Notes: generated from the sequence alone by a model not told the origin. A stretch of 64,000 nucleotides of DNA from Mariniflexile litorale (GCF_031128465.2 NZ_CP155618.1:124001-188000), one strand, 5' to 3'. Shown: positions 38,134 through 47,267, counted from the stretch's first letter. Numbers and translations: made by a program.

Positions 38134-40536
38134 TTATTTTCCTATTGTAGTAAAAACCCATGAACCATATTTAACTTTAAAAGAAATATATGCATCATCT
38201 TCTTTGTAAAAATCAAGACCTTTTACAGATTTTGAGGGTTTTCCGTTTTTCCAAATAACTATATTTCCTACTTTAATTTCCTCAATCTTTGTATCACTAA
38301 ATATATGTTTAGGTATACCAACAATTCCTATTGTTTTTGGAGGTGAAATCAAGGTTTGTGTAAAAGTAGAATTAGTAATATTACAAGATGCTTCAATTAC
38401 TCCATAAGGTGTAGGTAACGTACCTGAAACTTGTTTTAAATCTCCCATTTTAGGTAAAAAGTTAAACTCTGAATAGGCAACTTTCGATGGACGTATTCCT
38501 AAAACACCTGTACTTAAGTGAAAGATAGGTCCCGCAGACCAAGCATGGTTATTACTGTTTTTGGCAGGAAATTCTTCCCACAAAGTAGAAGACCAGCTAT
38601 TAATCATTTCCGAATGACGATTTCTCATACGCACAAGCATAGCTTCTGCATCTAGTTCTAATAGCGCCATCTCCACATACATTTCCTGAAAAGGGCTAGA
38701 ATCATATCTTGTTTTTAATACTTTCAAGACATCTTCTCGTTTAGAATCATCAACCATTCCTGCCAACACGGCCCATGCATTGCTTCTATCATCTATTGTT
38801 GAAGATTGTTTATTTCCATTTTTATGAAACACGTATGCATTCGCTTCATCATTCCAAAAATAAGTATTGAAATTATTTTTAACTTTAGTTTGAAGCGTTT
38901 TATAATATAATTTATCAGAATTTTGTCCTACCAAATCTGCAATATTCATTACCGCATCTAAAAGAAGTATATAACTTGCATTTACAACAGTATTGACACT
39001 GCCATTAATAACATCTTTATTATCTCCCCAATCGATCCAATTCCAAACTCCCGATTGTAAAACAAGCATTCCATCCTCATTCGCTGTGCTATTACAATAA
39101 TTAATAAATTTCTTAATCTGAGGATAAAGTTCTTCTAATAAAGCTTTATCTCCAGAGTACATATAATACTTCCATAACATAGCAACAGCGGTTATATTTT
39201 GATCTGGAAGATGGAATTCTATACCTGGAGCTGTAGTATAAAGCGAACCATCTGGCTTTTGAGTATACATAAATTCTCTATATGCTTTTCTACTTAAAAG
39301 ATTACTTTTTGTATCATACAAACAAAAAGAATAAAGAATTTGCTCTGAAACATCTCCCCACCATTGACCTCTTTCTCTATTAGGGCAATCGTAATAAATA
39401 TCACGCATACATACAATAGATGTGTTCTTACATTTTTCCCATAACACATTTAAATCTTTATCATTTGAAGTAAATTCTCCAATAATTTCTGCGTTATAGC
39501 TAGTTTCTCTAAATTGTAAGTCTAATACCTTTACAGGTGCTGTTACATTTGAAATTTCATATTTCACTGTATGACTGCTAGAATTTTGCCATGCAAAACA
39601 CTCAAATTCTTGAACTCCCTTTTTTGTAATATATTCTTGATGATAAAAATCATTTAATACAATCTTTATTCTCACACCAGCAGGAGCATCTACTTTTAAA
39701 TAAGGTGTACCTTGTATATTTATTCCTAAGTCTCCCACCACTGTGCTGTTTTCAGTTATTACAGTGTTTTTCAACTTAAAATTGTTTAAATATGGTTTTA
39801 ATCCATAATCTTTCCAAAAGGGTATGGTGCGGTGTACTAAATTATTCCATGGTGCTACAGGCACACGACCTTTAGTAATAGCATTTACCCATGAAGTATC
39901 ATCATAATTATATGTTATCCAGTTTCCTATCTCGTTTTGAGCATCATACAAAACGGGCCATGCAACCCATTTATATGAACCATCAGGATTTCTTAATTGT
40001 TCTGTTTTGATAAAAGCTGGATTGATTTTCATTTTCCATGATTCATCTGAAATAATGGATGACACACCAGCTCCCTTTAAATCAGACTGAAATAAAAACC
40101 CTCCTTGGTCTACCGTTATTTGTGAATAACTATTTACACCACCTTTATACCATACAAGAGCCGCAATACAATTGTCTCCCTTATTTAGATAAGGCGCTAA
40201 ATCTATTTCATCATAATATGTATTAGTTAAATCTGGACGACCATCTAGCCCTCCATCTCTGATGACCAATGAATCGTTAACATATAACCAATATTTATTT
40301 TCTGCAGCAATTCTGGTTATTGCCTTTTTAGGTTTTGATTTTAAGCTTACCTTTTTTCTTAATGACAACCAACTATTATTAGGACCTTTATCAGTTGCCC
40401 ATATCCAATCTGCAGTCCAATTAACTGAAGGTTTTGCTTTTTGAGAACTAGCCGTTTTTGGATAAAAACTTATTAAAATAAAAAAGAAGGCAAAAATAAT
40501 TGAGGTTCCTTGTATAGGTTTTTGTGTATATTTCAT
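38134..40536 (-). CDS. GH78-like alpha-L-rhamnosidase family protein
   Basis: 800 residues with a signal peptide (TSIIFAFFFILISFY, cleavage near TASSQ). An N-terminal Bac_rhamnosid_N-like sandwich (WTADWIWATDKGPNNSW, KYWLYVNDSLVIRDGGLDG) leads into a six-hairpin catalytic domain with DCPNRERGQWWGD (383-395, Glu388 candidate acid) and LWEEFPAKNSNNHAWSAGP (candidate base Glu). It lacks the first fibronectin-like domain of the two GH78 proteins at 22761-28285 and its RERGQWW signature differs, so it belongs to another GH78 branch. It is the last gene of the minus-strand GH125 operon and has an operator-like site 17 bases before its start. True rhamnose specificity is likely but not certain. Confidence 0.88.
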   Translation of the reverse strand: MKYTQKPIQGTSIIFAFFFILISFYPKTASSQKAKPSVNWTADWIWATDKGPNNSWLSLRKKVSLKSKPKKAITRIAAENKYWLYVNDSLVIRDGGLDGRPDLTNTYYDEIDLAPYLNKGDNCIAALVWYKGGVNSYSQITVDQGGFLFQSDLKGAGVSSIISDESWKMKINPAFIKTEQLRNPDGSYKWVAWPVLYDAQNEIGNWITYNYDDTSWVNAITKGRVPVAPWNNLVHRTIPFWKDYGLKPYLNNFKLKNTVITENSTVVGDLGINIQGTPYLKVDAPAGVRIKIVLNDFYHQEYITKKGVQEFECFAWQNSSSHTVKYEISNVTAPVKVLDLQFRETSYNAEIIGEFTSNDKDLNVLWEKCKNTSIVCMRDIYYDCPNRERGQWWGDVSEQILYSFCLYDTKSNLLSRKAYREFMYTQKPDGSLYTTAPGIEFHLPDQNITAVAMLWKYYMYSGDKALLEELYPQIKKFINYCNSTANEDGMLVLQSGVWNWIDWGDNKDVINGSVNTVVNASYILLLDAVMNIADLVGQNSDKLYYKTLQTKVKNNFNTYFWNDEANAYVFHKNGNKQSSTIDDRSNAWAVLAGMVDDSKREDVLKVLKTRYDSSPFQEMYVEMALLELDAEAMLVRMRNRHSEMINSWSSTLWEEFPAKNSNNHAWSAGPIFHLSTGVLGIRPSKVAYSEFNFLPKMGDLKQVSGTLPTPYGVIEASCNITNSTFTQTLISPPKTIGIVGIPKHIFSDTKIEEIKVGNIVIWKNGKPSKSVKGLDFYKEDDAYISFKVKYGSWVFTTIGK

Positions 40537-40552
40537 TATTAAAAATTTAATG

Positions 40553-40567
40553 CTTAAAACGATAAAA
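40553..40567. promoter_or_regulatory. Candidate LacI-family operator (CTTAAAACGATAAAA)
   Basis: The 15-mer is identical to the one at 14610-14624 and contains the AAAACGAT core of the longer palindromes. It lies 17 bases upstream of the GH78-like gene on the minus strand, in a 51-base gap, and could give that gene its own control or tune read-through from the ROK kinase gene. Confidence 0.5.
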
Positions 40568-40587
40568 CTATCTAACTTATATTATGA

Positions 40588-41511
40588 TTATAATGCGGGT
40601 AATTCATCTTTTATAGTTTCCCAAAAAGTTTCATTAAAAAGATAAGATGCGCCTATGAGATTAGCCTCCTCCGACTTTTGTATTATCCGTACGGGAATCT
40701 TAAATCCCTGCTTATTCCATAAGTCTATAACCATTGGAAGAAACAATTGATGAGATCTAGTAATATTACCTCCTATCAAAAGTAAATCTGTATTAAAATC
40801 TAATAAATAAGGCAACATAAACTCTGCTAGGTTATTAGAAAATTCCTGAAAGACTTGATGAGTATATTCATTATTAAAATTAACAATGTCTTTAACTCCA
40901 TTAATTCCTTCTTTACCTGATAATAAAGAATATCTAGCTATAAACCAACGGGTTGAAAAATAGTCATCTGCAATACCTTTTTTATAATTTTTATCCCAAA
41001 GACATCCACCTTGAGGTACTAAATCATCATCTGCTATAGGAAAATTATCTTTTAAAAAAGCAGCTCCAAAACCTGTTCCAATGGTAATTGCTACTACCCT
41101 ACTATTCTCTTTAAATTCATTGGTTAATTTACCTCCAAGACCAAAAGAAGAAGCATCATTTAAAAAACGTAATTCAACTTTTTTATGATCTAAATAATGT
41201 ATTAGTTCATTAACAACAGAGACTTGATAAAGTGATTCATATTTATCATTTTTTTCAAACATAGCCTTCCCTATTTTATATTGAAAAGGTCCGGGCATTG
41301 CAAAACCAATACCTATTGTTTCATTAGAATTTATTGAATTCAAAGTTTTATTGATAACTCTCGCCCAATCTTTAAAAATTAGATCTTTACTTGCTTTACT
41401 GTTTACTGGCCCCCTATAATAGGTGCCAGAAATAATTTCAGAAGTAGTTATATCTACTGCTGCACTTGTGATATGACTTCCGCCTATATCCACTCCAATG
41501 GTTATGGTCAT
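40588..41511 (-). CDS. ROK-family sugar kinase (no zinc motif)
   Basis: A 307-residue cytoplasmic protein without signal peptide. The ROK phosphate-binding loop GVDIGGSHI is at residues 6-14, LNDASSFGLGG carries the catalytic Asp, and IGTGFGAAF and LLLIGGNI form the second nucleotide-binding strand-turns. The usual ROK zinc-binding CxCGxxGCxE block is missing; the equivalent region reads PQGGCLWDKNYKKG. It is the only clearly cytoplasmic sugar-metabolising enzyme in the window. In the setting of GH92 and GH125 enzymes, mannokinase activity forming mannose 6-phosphate is the natural guess; glucose or N-acetylmannosamine are alternatives. Confidence 0.88.
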   Translation of the reverse strand: MTITIGVDIGGSHITSAAVDITTSEIISGTYYRGPVNSKASKDLIFKDWARVINKTLNSINSNETIGIGFAMPGPFQYKIGKAMFEKNDKYESLYQVSVVNELIHYLDHKKVELRFLNDASSFGLGGKLTNEFKENSRVVAITIGTGFGAAFLKDNFPIADDDLVPQGGCLWDKNYKKGIADDYFSTRWFIARYSLLSGKEGINGVKDIVNFNNEYTHQVFQEFSNNLAEFMLPYLLDFNTDLLLIGGNITRSHQLFLPMVIDLWNKQGFKIPVRIIQKSEEANLIGASYLFNETFWETIKDELPAL

Positions 41512-41532
41512 TAAAAATATATTTACTTAATA

Positions 41533-42360
41533 TTAATCTCTCTTTTTAGTTTTATTTGCTACAAAATTCAGCAATAATGGATATGCAGGATCTGCCATAT
41601 TATGACCATAGCCATCCATTTCATAAAGCGTAATATCTTCATGACCTGAAACTTTCATCATTCTATAGAAGTAAGCATTCTCCTCATACCTACCCAACAT
41701 TTCAAGTTCTCGATCTCCAGTTATCAACAAAGTGGGAGGTGCATTTTTACGAACATAAAATAATGGCGCGAATTCGTCTACAATAGGTTGTTCTCCAGAT
41801 ATTCCTCTTTCTGCTCGAATTGTAAAATGGGTAATAGTGTGGCCACTAAAAGGAACTAACCCTGCTACTTTGTTGGCTTCAATTTTATGTTTCTGTAATA
41901 ATTCTTGCTTCATTACCGCCATTAATGCAAGATATCCACCAGCTGAATGTCCTGAAATAAAAATGGAATTAGGGTCGCCATTGTAGTTTTTAATATTTTT
42001 AAAAATCCAAGCAATGGCAGCGGCAGCATCAGAAATACATACTTCGGCTGTTACATTTGGTGATAAACGATACCCTACTCCAACGATAATATATCCTTTG
42101 TTTTTTAATGCTTCAGGAATTTCTCTTGTCCCTCCTGTTAAGCCACCTCCGTGAAACCAAACAATTGTAGGTACATTTTCTTTATTCTTTGGATAGTAAA
42201 TATCTAATAAGCACTTTTTTTTCTGATACTCTGATACACTTTCTGTTGTTAAATCGGAATAAGAAATAGCATTAGAGCGTTTATAATCAATATTTTGAGC
42301 ACCAATCCATAACGAAAATAAAAATGTAAAAAAATAAATAAAGTTTTTTTTCATAGCCAA
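41533..42360 (-). CDS. Exported alpha/beta-hydrolase esterase (acetyl esterase-like, abhydrolase_3)
   Basis: 275 residues with a type I signal peptide (FIYFFTFLFSLWIGAQ). It shows the hormone-sensitive-lipase-type set: oxyanion HGGG at 70-73, nucleophile GHSAGG with Ser139, acid in ITGDRE, and His in GYGHNM near the C-terminus. Relatives include carbohydrate acetyl- and feruloyl-type esterases of PULs. Encoded between GH92 and the ROK kinase with 21- and 35-base gaps, it probably removes O-acyl groups that would block the mannosidases. The acyl group is unknown. Confidence 0.88.
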   Translation of the reverse strand: MAMKKNFIYFFTFLFSLWIGAQNIDYKRSNAISYSDLTTESVSEYQKKKCLLDIYYPKNKENVPTIVWFHGGGLTGGTREIPEALKNKGYIIVGVGYRLSPNVTAEVCISDAAAAIAWIFKNIKNYNGDPNSIFISGHSAGGYLALMAVMKQELLQKHKIEANKVAGLVPFSGHTITHFTIRAERGISGEQPIVDEFAPLFYVRKNAPPTLLITGDRELEMLGRYEENAYFYRMMKVSGHEDITLYEMDGYGHNMADPAYPLLLNFVANKTKKRD

Positions 42361-42395
42361 TAGCCTTTAATCATAAATAGATTCATCGTGATTTT

Positions 42396-44600
42396 TTATT
42401 TTTCTATTTCTGTTTTAATTTCCATTATTCCACCTTTTTCAAAAATTGAATAAGGAACAAAATAGCCAGCTATTTTGTCTCCATTAGTTTCTATAGATTT
42501 TAATTTCCGAGAGTCCCCTGTTCGTTTGATTGTTAGTGTTTTACCATTATTCAAATCCCAATTAATTTCATCGAAAATTGGAATTGTAGTTATGTATTCA
42601 TTATCTGCAGTAGATAATGGATATAAACCTAATGCCGAAAACACATACCAAGATGACATTTCACCTGCATCATCCATTCCTGATAATGCCCGACCATACT
42701 TTCCAACACCATAATAATTTTTAAGAAGCTTATCAATCACTGCTTGTGATTTTTCGGGTTTATCTACGAAATAATATGAAAAGGGTGCTTCATGATCTGG
42801 TTGATTCCCATGACAATATTGTCCCATAAAACCAGAAACATTTCTAGCTATATGATTGGGGTTCCATGGTAACGTAAACAAAGAATCTAGCTTGCTTTCA
42901 AATTGTTTTTTTCCTCCATATAAATCAACCAAACCGGGCATATTATGAGGTACATAAAAAGATAATTGCCATGCATTTGCTTCTCTATACATATATTCAT
43001 AATATGGGTATTGAGGATTAAAAGGAGTAACCCAATCATCATTTTGAAGTTTTCCTCTCATGAAATTGGTTTTACTATCAAACACGTTCTTATAATTCTC
43101 TGATCGCTTCATTAAATCTTTATAATGCGTTGTATCTCCCAATTTATTTGCCAAAAGTGCCAATGCATAATCGTCGTGGGCAAACTCAAGAGTTTTTGAT
43201 ACTCCTGCACTTCCGATTGTTTCAACATGTGGATTTTCAATAATCGCTTCTGATATGTACCCTTTTTTTATATACTCAGCAATATGAGGTCTTATTCCGC
43301 CTTCTTTATATGCATTATTCAATAAAAGTTCATAAGCCTTGACTATATTAAAATTGTTAATGCCTTTAAAATAAGAGCTCGTAATGAATGGTGCTGCATG
43401 ATCACCGTGAAAAAAAGTAGGCATAAACCCTGTAATTGTACCGCGATCTACCATACTTTGAATAACATTGCCTGTTAATTTAGGCCTTAACATGCTTAAC
43501 AATACCAATTTGTTTCTATAAGTATCCCATAAAGAAGGTAACGTATAGTATTCAAAATTTTCATTTCTAATATTACCTACTTCATCAGAAAACTCACCAT
43601 TAATATCACTCCTTAAGGCGGGCCATAAAAATGACCTATATAAACAACTATAAAAAAGTTCTTTTTCTCTTTTAGTACCTCCTTTTACTTTAATTCGGGA
43701 CAAAAGCGTATTCCATTCATGCTCACCACTTTTAAATACATCATCAAAAGATTTAGCACCTATTTCTGCTTCAAGATTTTCTTTCGCATTTTTGGTGCTC
43801 ACAAAAGACAATCCTATTTTTAAGATAACAGGTGAGTTTTCATCATTTTTAATATGAACCATCGCATGTGCTCCTATTCCTTTTTCTTCAACATGTAACT
43901 CTTCTATTACTTGATTTAAAACAACATAAAAAAAGACTTTATCTTTTCCCATGTTTTGAACACCTTCTAATTCATGAGAATTTACTTTTTTAATTTCCCA
44001 GTCTGTAACATGATTATTAGATTTATTCAAATCAAACAGAATGCTTCTATCTTCACTATTTTCAAACGTATATTCATGAATACCACATCGTAATGTAGAA
44101 CTCAAGCGCACATCAACCTTAAAATCTGATAAATACACTTGATAGTATGCAGGTGAAGCAGATTCATTACCATGTGAAAATTTTGATTTATATGGATACT
44201 TTTTTGAACCGGAAACAGGTAAAATTGGTATATTACATAAATTCCAATGCCCCTTATTAGTATGCGTAAATCCTAAAATTTCTGTGTCTTCATATTCATA
44301 ACCAGCACCAGTATGATATTCTGTAATTGGACTGAGCTGTACCATAGCATTAGGTAGAGAAACCCCTGGAAAGACTAATCCTGCCCATACCCTCCAATCT
44401 TTTGGCGGCGTATATCCAATTAACGCAGTATCTCGTAAAGGTTCTGTACCTAAAAAAGGATCTACATATATAGATGGGTTTTCCATAAAGGATTCCACAA
44501 CTTTTAATGGCTGATTTACCTTACTTGCTCTTTGTCCTTGGCAGGAAACTATAAAACTAATTACCATTAACAAAATCGCATTATTGCATTTGTTCTTCAT
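42396..44600 (-). CDS. GH92 alpha-mannosidase, lipoprotein (paralog 7)
   Basis: 734 residues, lipobox IVSC (Cys20). The start YVDPFLGTEPLRDTALIGYT carries a long insert before WAGLVFPGVSLPNAMVQLSP, so the substrate-proximal N-terminal loop differs from the others. The acid block is MYREANAWQLSF with Glu540; the middle block CHGNQPDHEAPFSYYF keeps His but differs from both NEPSHH and NQPIQHM; the base block is SGMDDAGEMSSWY. It is predicted to be a functional calcium-dependent alpha-mannosidase with a further linkage specificity. It follows the GH125 gene by 37 bases on the minus strand, a pairing seen in alpha-mannan loci. Confidence 0.94.
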   Translation of the reverse strand: MKNKCNNAILLMVISFIVSCQGQRASKVNQPLKVVESFMENPSIYVDPFLGTEPLRDTALIGYTPPKDWRVWAGLVFPGVSLPNAMVQLSPITEYHTGAGYEYEDTEILGFTHTNKGHWNLCNIPILPVSGSKKYPYKSKFSHGNESASPAYYQVYLSDFKVDVRLSSTLRCGIHEYTFENSEDRSILFDLNKSNNHVTDWEIKKVNSHELEGVQNMGKDKVFFYVVLNQVIEELHVEEKGIGAHAMVHIKNDENSPVILKIGLSFVSTKNAKENLEAEIGAKSFDDVFKSGEHEWNTLLSRIKVKGGTKREKELFYSCLYRSFLWPALRSDINGEFSDEVGNIRNENFEYYTLPSLWDTYRNKLVLLSMLRPKLTGNVIQSMVDRGTITGFMPTFFHGDHAAPFITSSYFKGINNFNIVKAYELLLNNAYKEGGIRPHIAEYIKKGYISEAIIENPHVETIGSAGVSKTLEFAHDDYALALLANKLGDTTHYKDLMKRSENYKNVFDSKTNFMRGKLQNDDWVTPFNPQYPYYEYMYREANAWQLSFYVPHNMPGLVDLYGGKKQFESKLDSLFTLPWNPNHIARNVSGFMGQYCHGNQPDHEAPFSYYFVDKPEKSQAVIDKLLKNYYGVGKYGRALSGMDDAGEMSSWYVFSALGLYPLSTADNEYITTIPIFDEINWDLNNGKTLTIKRTGDSRKLKSIETNGDKIAGYFVPYSIFEKGGIMEIKTEIEK

Positions 44601-44637
44601 TTTATAATGAAATTTTTCTTTCTAAAAAATAAAGGAA

Positions 44638-46062
44638 TTAAGACAATAGTTTAGGGTTTTGTTGATAGGTTTTCCATAAAAATTCTCCAAAAAGTGTATT
44701 TGCCCATGCGAACCAAGATCTTGTAAAATCATTTGGATTGTCTTTATGAAAAGTTTCATGCATAAAACCTGTACCAGCATGAGTCGCTTTTAGCATTGCG
44801 ATGCATTCTTTAATTTCTTTTGGTTTATTACTGGTTAATCCTTGCATGATGATTGCCATTGGCCAAATCATGTCTAGACCTACATGAGGCCCACCAATAC
44901 CTTCGGCTGCTTTTCCTTTAAAGAAAAAAGGATTATCTAATGATAGTACAAATTTTCTTGTATTTTGATATATTGTATCATTACTATCAATTGCGTCTAA
45001 ATAAGGAAGCGATAATAAACTAGGCACATTTGCATCATCCATTAATAAATGATTTCCATAACCATCAACTTCAAAAGCATAAATATCACCATATTTAGGA
45101 TGATTAACAATGGCGTAATCTTGTAATGCTTCTTTAACTTCGGTGCTTAATGCTCTCAACTCTTTTGCTGTTTTTACATCATGAGCTATTTCTTCCATCA
45201 TTTCAGCAGCTTGATCTAAACTAACAACTGCGAAAAAATTAGAAGGAATTAAAAACGAAAATACCGTTGCATCATCACTGGGTCTAAATGCTGAACAAAT
45301 TAATCCAACAGGATTTACAGGATAACCATAACCTTTAAGAGGTCTTGTATCTGTTCCTTTGGGTGTTTCTCTTTGAAAATGATATGGATTTTTTCCGTTT
45401 TTTTCTTGTTGATCAATAAAAACTTTTAATGTAGCCTTTATTGCTTTTTGCCAATCGGCATCAAAAGGGGATGTATCGCCCGTGGTTTTCCAATAATTAT
45501 ACCCTAACCTAATTGGATAGCATAAAGAATCTATTTCATATTTACGTTCATGAACACCTGGTAACATGTCAGTATAATCTGTAGTCCACTCACCCTTTTT
45601 ATTAGGATCTTCGTAAAATGCATTCGCATATGGGTCTTTAAGAATATACGCTGTTTGTGTATTTATTACACCTGCTATTAAATCTTTTAGATCTTTATCT
45701 TTATCAACAAAAGCCATATAAGGCCATACTTGGGCCGAACTATCTCGCAACCACATAGCATCGATGTCTCCTGTAATAACATAAGTATGAGGTTTACCAT
45801 TTTTTTTACTAAAAGTAACTGTGGTATCAAGAGTATTAGGAAAACAATTGTTAAATAGCCAAACGAGTTCTTCATCCTTTATGTTTTTTTGAAATTCTTT
45901 AATAGCTTTCTCTATTTCCGTGCTATTGAAATTCCTTTCGCCTTTAGGCAATCTAACTACTGGAAATTTACCCGTAACGTTTGAGGCCATTAAATGGTTT
46001 GGATTCACCATTGTTAAACCTCCAAACATCACTGTATTCTGTATAAATTTTCTTCTTTGCAT
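44638..46062 (-). CDS. GH125 exo-alpha-1,6-mannosidase with Tat-like signal
   Basis: The start is set at 46062 (474 residues) because it begins MQRRKFIQNTVMFGG, a twin-arginine-type signal; an ATG 21 codons upstream would bury it. The GH125 (formerly DUF1237) signatures are strong: GDIDAMWLRDSSAQVWPY, MLPGVHERKYEIDSLCYP with Asp178 (candidate acid), GLICSAFRPSDDA, GGPHVGLDMIWPM and FMHETFHKDN with Glu436 (candidate base). Characterised GH125 enzymes are inverting exo-alpha-1,6-mannosidases that cut the backbone after GH92 enzymes have removed side chains. Export through Tat implies folding in the cytoplasm. It heads the minus-strand enzyme operon, below an operator at 46149. Confidence 0.95.
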   Translation of the reverse strand: MQRRKFIQNTVMFGGLTMVNPNHLMASNVTGKFPVVRLPKGERNFNSTEIEKAIKEFQKNIKDEELVWLFNNCFPNTLDTTVTFSKKNGKPHTYVITGDIDAMWLRDSSAQVWPYMAFVDKDKDLKDLIAGVINTQTAYILKDPYANAFYEDPNKKGEWTTDYTDMLPGVHERKYEIDSLCYPIRLGYNYWKTTGDTSPFDADWQKAIKATLKVFIDQQEKNGKNPYHFQRETPKGTDTRPLKGYGYPVNPVGLICSAFRPSDDATVFSFLIPSNFFAVVSLDQAAEMMEEIAHDVKTAKELRALSTEVKEALQDYAIVNHPKYGDIYAFEVDGYGNHLLMDDANVPSLLSLPYLDAIDSNDTIYQNTRKFVLSLDNPFFFKGKAAEGIGGPHVGLDMIWPMAIIMQGLTSNKPKEIKECIAMLKATHAGTGFMHETFHKDNPNDFTRSWFAWANTLFGEFLWKTYQQNPKLLS

Positions 46063-46148
46063 AAGTATTCTATTTATTATTTTAAAAGACTTGAAATATG
46101 TTTCACTATTATTTAACTTTAACACGCATTAATTTATCTTTACAATAT

Positions 46149-46166
46149 TAAGTAAAACGATTTAGT
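46149..46166. promoter_or_regulatory. Candidate LacI-family operator (TAAGTAAAACGATTTAGT)
   Basis: This 18-mer is the exact reverse complement of the site at 16944-16961, more than 29 kb away. It sits 87 bases upstream of the GH125 start and 76 bases downstream of the LacI gene that ends at 46242, which is where a regulator-controlled promoter for the minus-strand enzyme operon should be. Confidence 0.75.
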
Positions 46167-46241
46167 AAAAAAATAAAAATATAATTAAATTATGTTATTT
46201 CTTAAATAATGTGTCTAATAAATTAATAATTGTTAAGCTAA

Positions 46242-47267
46242 CTACCTTTTTTGAGAGGAGCTTCTAACAACAAGATTTGTTTTTAACTTAATTTGAGTGA
46301 TTGGAGAACCCTTTATGTCATTTTTAAGCAGAGATAGCATTAAATTCATAAGTGTTTGAGCAATTTCAGAAAATGGTTGAGATATAGCAGAAATAGTTGG
46401 TCTGTATATCCCGAAAAAATCTAAATCATCAAAAGTTATAATTCCTAATTTGTTTATGTAATGAGGAAAGTTTTCATTTAAAACCTTCAAACCACTTAAG
46501 GCTAGATAGTTTGTAGCAAAATATAAGGCATCTAATTTAGGTGTTTTCTCTAAAAATTCCTGAATACTATTTTCACCGCCATAATTAGTTAAATCTTGAA
46601 GAGATATTTTTAGTATATTTTCATTAAAACCCGCTTCGGTAATCGCTTCTTTATAACCATTCAATCGATCTATCATTTGAGTTTGCTGAACATCTATTGT
46701 TACAAATCCAATATGTTGAAAATTATTATCAATGAGATGTTTTGTTGCATTGTATGATGCTTCTTTATTATTTACAACAACGTAATTAGTATCTAACTCG
46801 GGAAAATAACGGTCAAAAAGTATTACGGGAAACCCTTCCTCTATGAGCTCTTCAATTTTTGATTTTATTCCTGCTGATGGAATAATAATATAGCCATCAA
46901 CCTGCCTGTCTTTAAATAAATTTATTAAATCTATTGATTTTTCATCATTATTTTCATTGCTGCAAAACAAAACCTTATATCCCTTTTTATAAGCGATATC
47001 TTCCATAATTCTTGCAAGTTTTGCGAAAAAATAATTAGAAATATCTTCAACCATAAAAACGATAATCTTAGATTTACCCGTTCTTAAACTTTGAGCTGTT
47101 TGATTAGGTTTGTATTTAATTTTTTCAACATACTTTAAAATTTTATCTGTAACAACTTTTGATATTTTTTTTTCTTCAGCTTTACCATTAAGCACAAATG
47201 ATACTGTAGTAACAGAGACTCCTATAACTGCTGCAATGTCTTTAATGGAATGACGTTTATTCTTCAT
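46242..47267 (-). CDS. LacI-family transcriptional regulator (copy A)
   Basis: 341 residues. The N-terminal HTH (KRHSIKDIAAVIGVSVTTVS, then FVLNGKAEEKKIS) and hinge (YKPNQTAQSLRTGKSKIIVFM) are typical of LacI/GalR. A periplasmic-binding-protein-like effector domain follows (VDGYIIIP, PVILFDRYFPELD, IGFVTID, LGIITFDDLDFF). It should bind palindromic DNA as a dimer and respond to a sugar or sugar phosphate. It lies directly upstream of the GH125 operon on the same strand, and the only repeated LacI-type palindromes in the window lie before PUL genes, so it is the probable local regulator. It is a close paralog of the next gene upstream. Confidence 0.95.
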   Translation of the reverse strand: MKNKRHSIKDIAAVIGVSVTTVSFVLNGKAEEKKISKVVTDKILKYVEKIKYKPNQTAQSLRTGKSKIIVFMVEDISNYFFAKLARIMEDIAYKKGYKVLFCSNENNDEKSIDLINLFKDRQVDGYIIIPSAGIKSKIEELIEEGFPVILFDRYFPELDTNYVVVNNKEASYNATKHLIDNNFQHIGFVTIDVQQTQMIDRLNGYKEAITEAGFNENILKISLQDLTNYGGENSIQEFLEKTPKLDALYFATNYLALSGLKVLNENFPHYINKLGIITFDDLDFFGIYRPTISAISQPFSEIAQTLMNLMLSLLKNDIKGSPITQIKLKTNLVVRSSSQKR

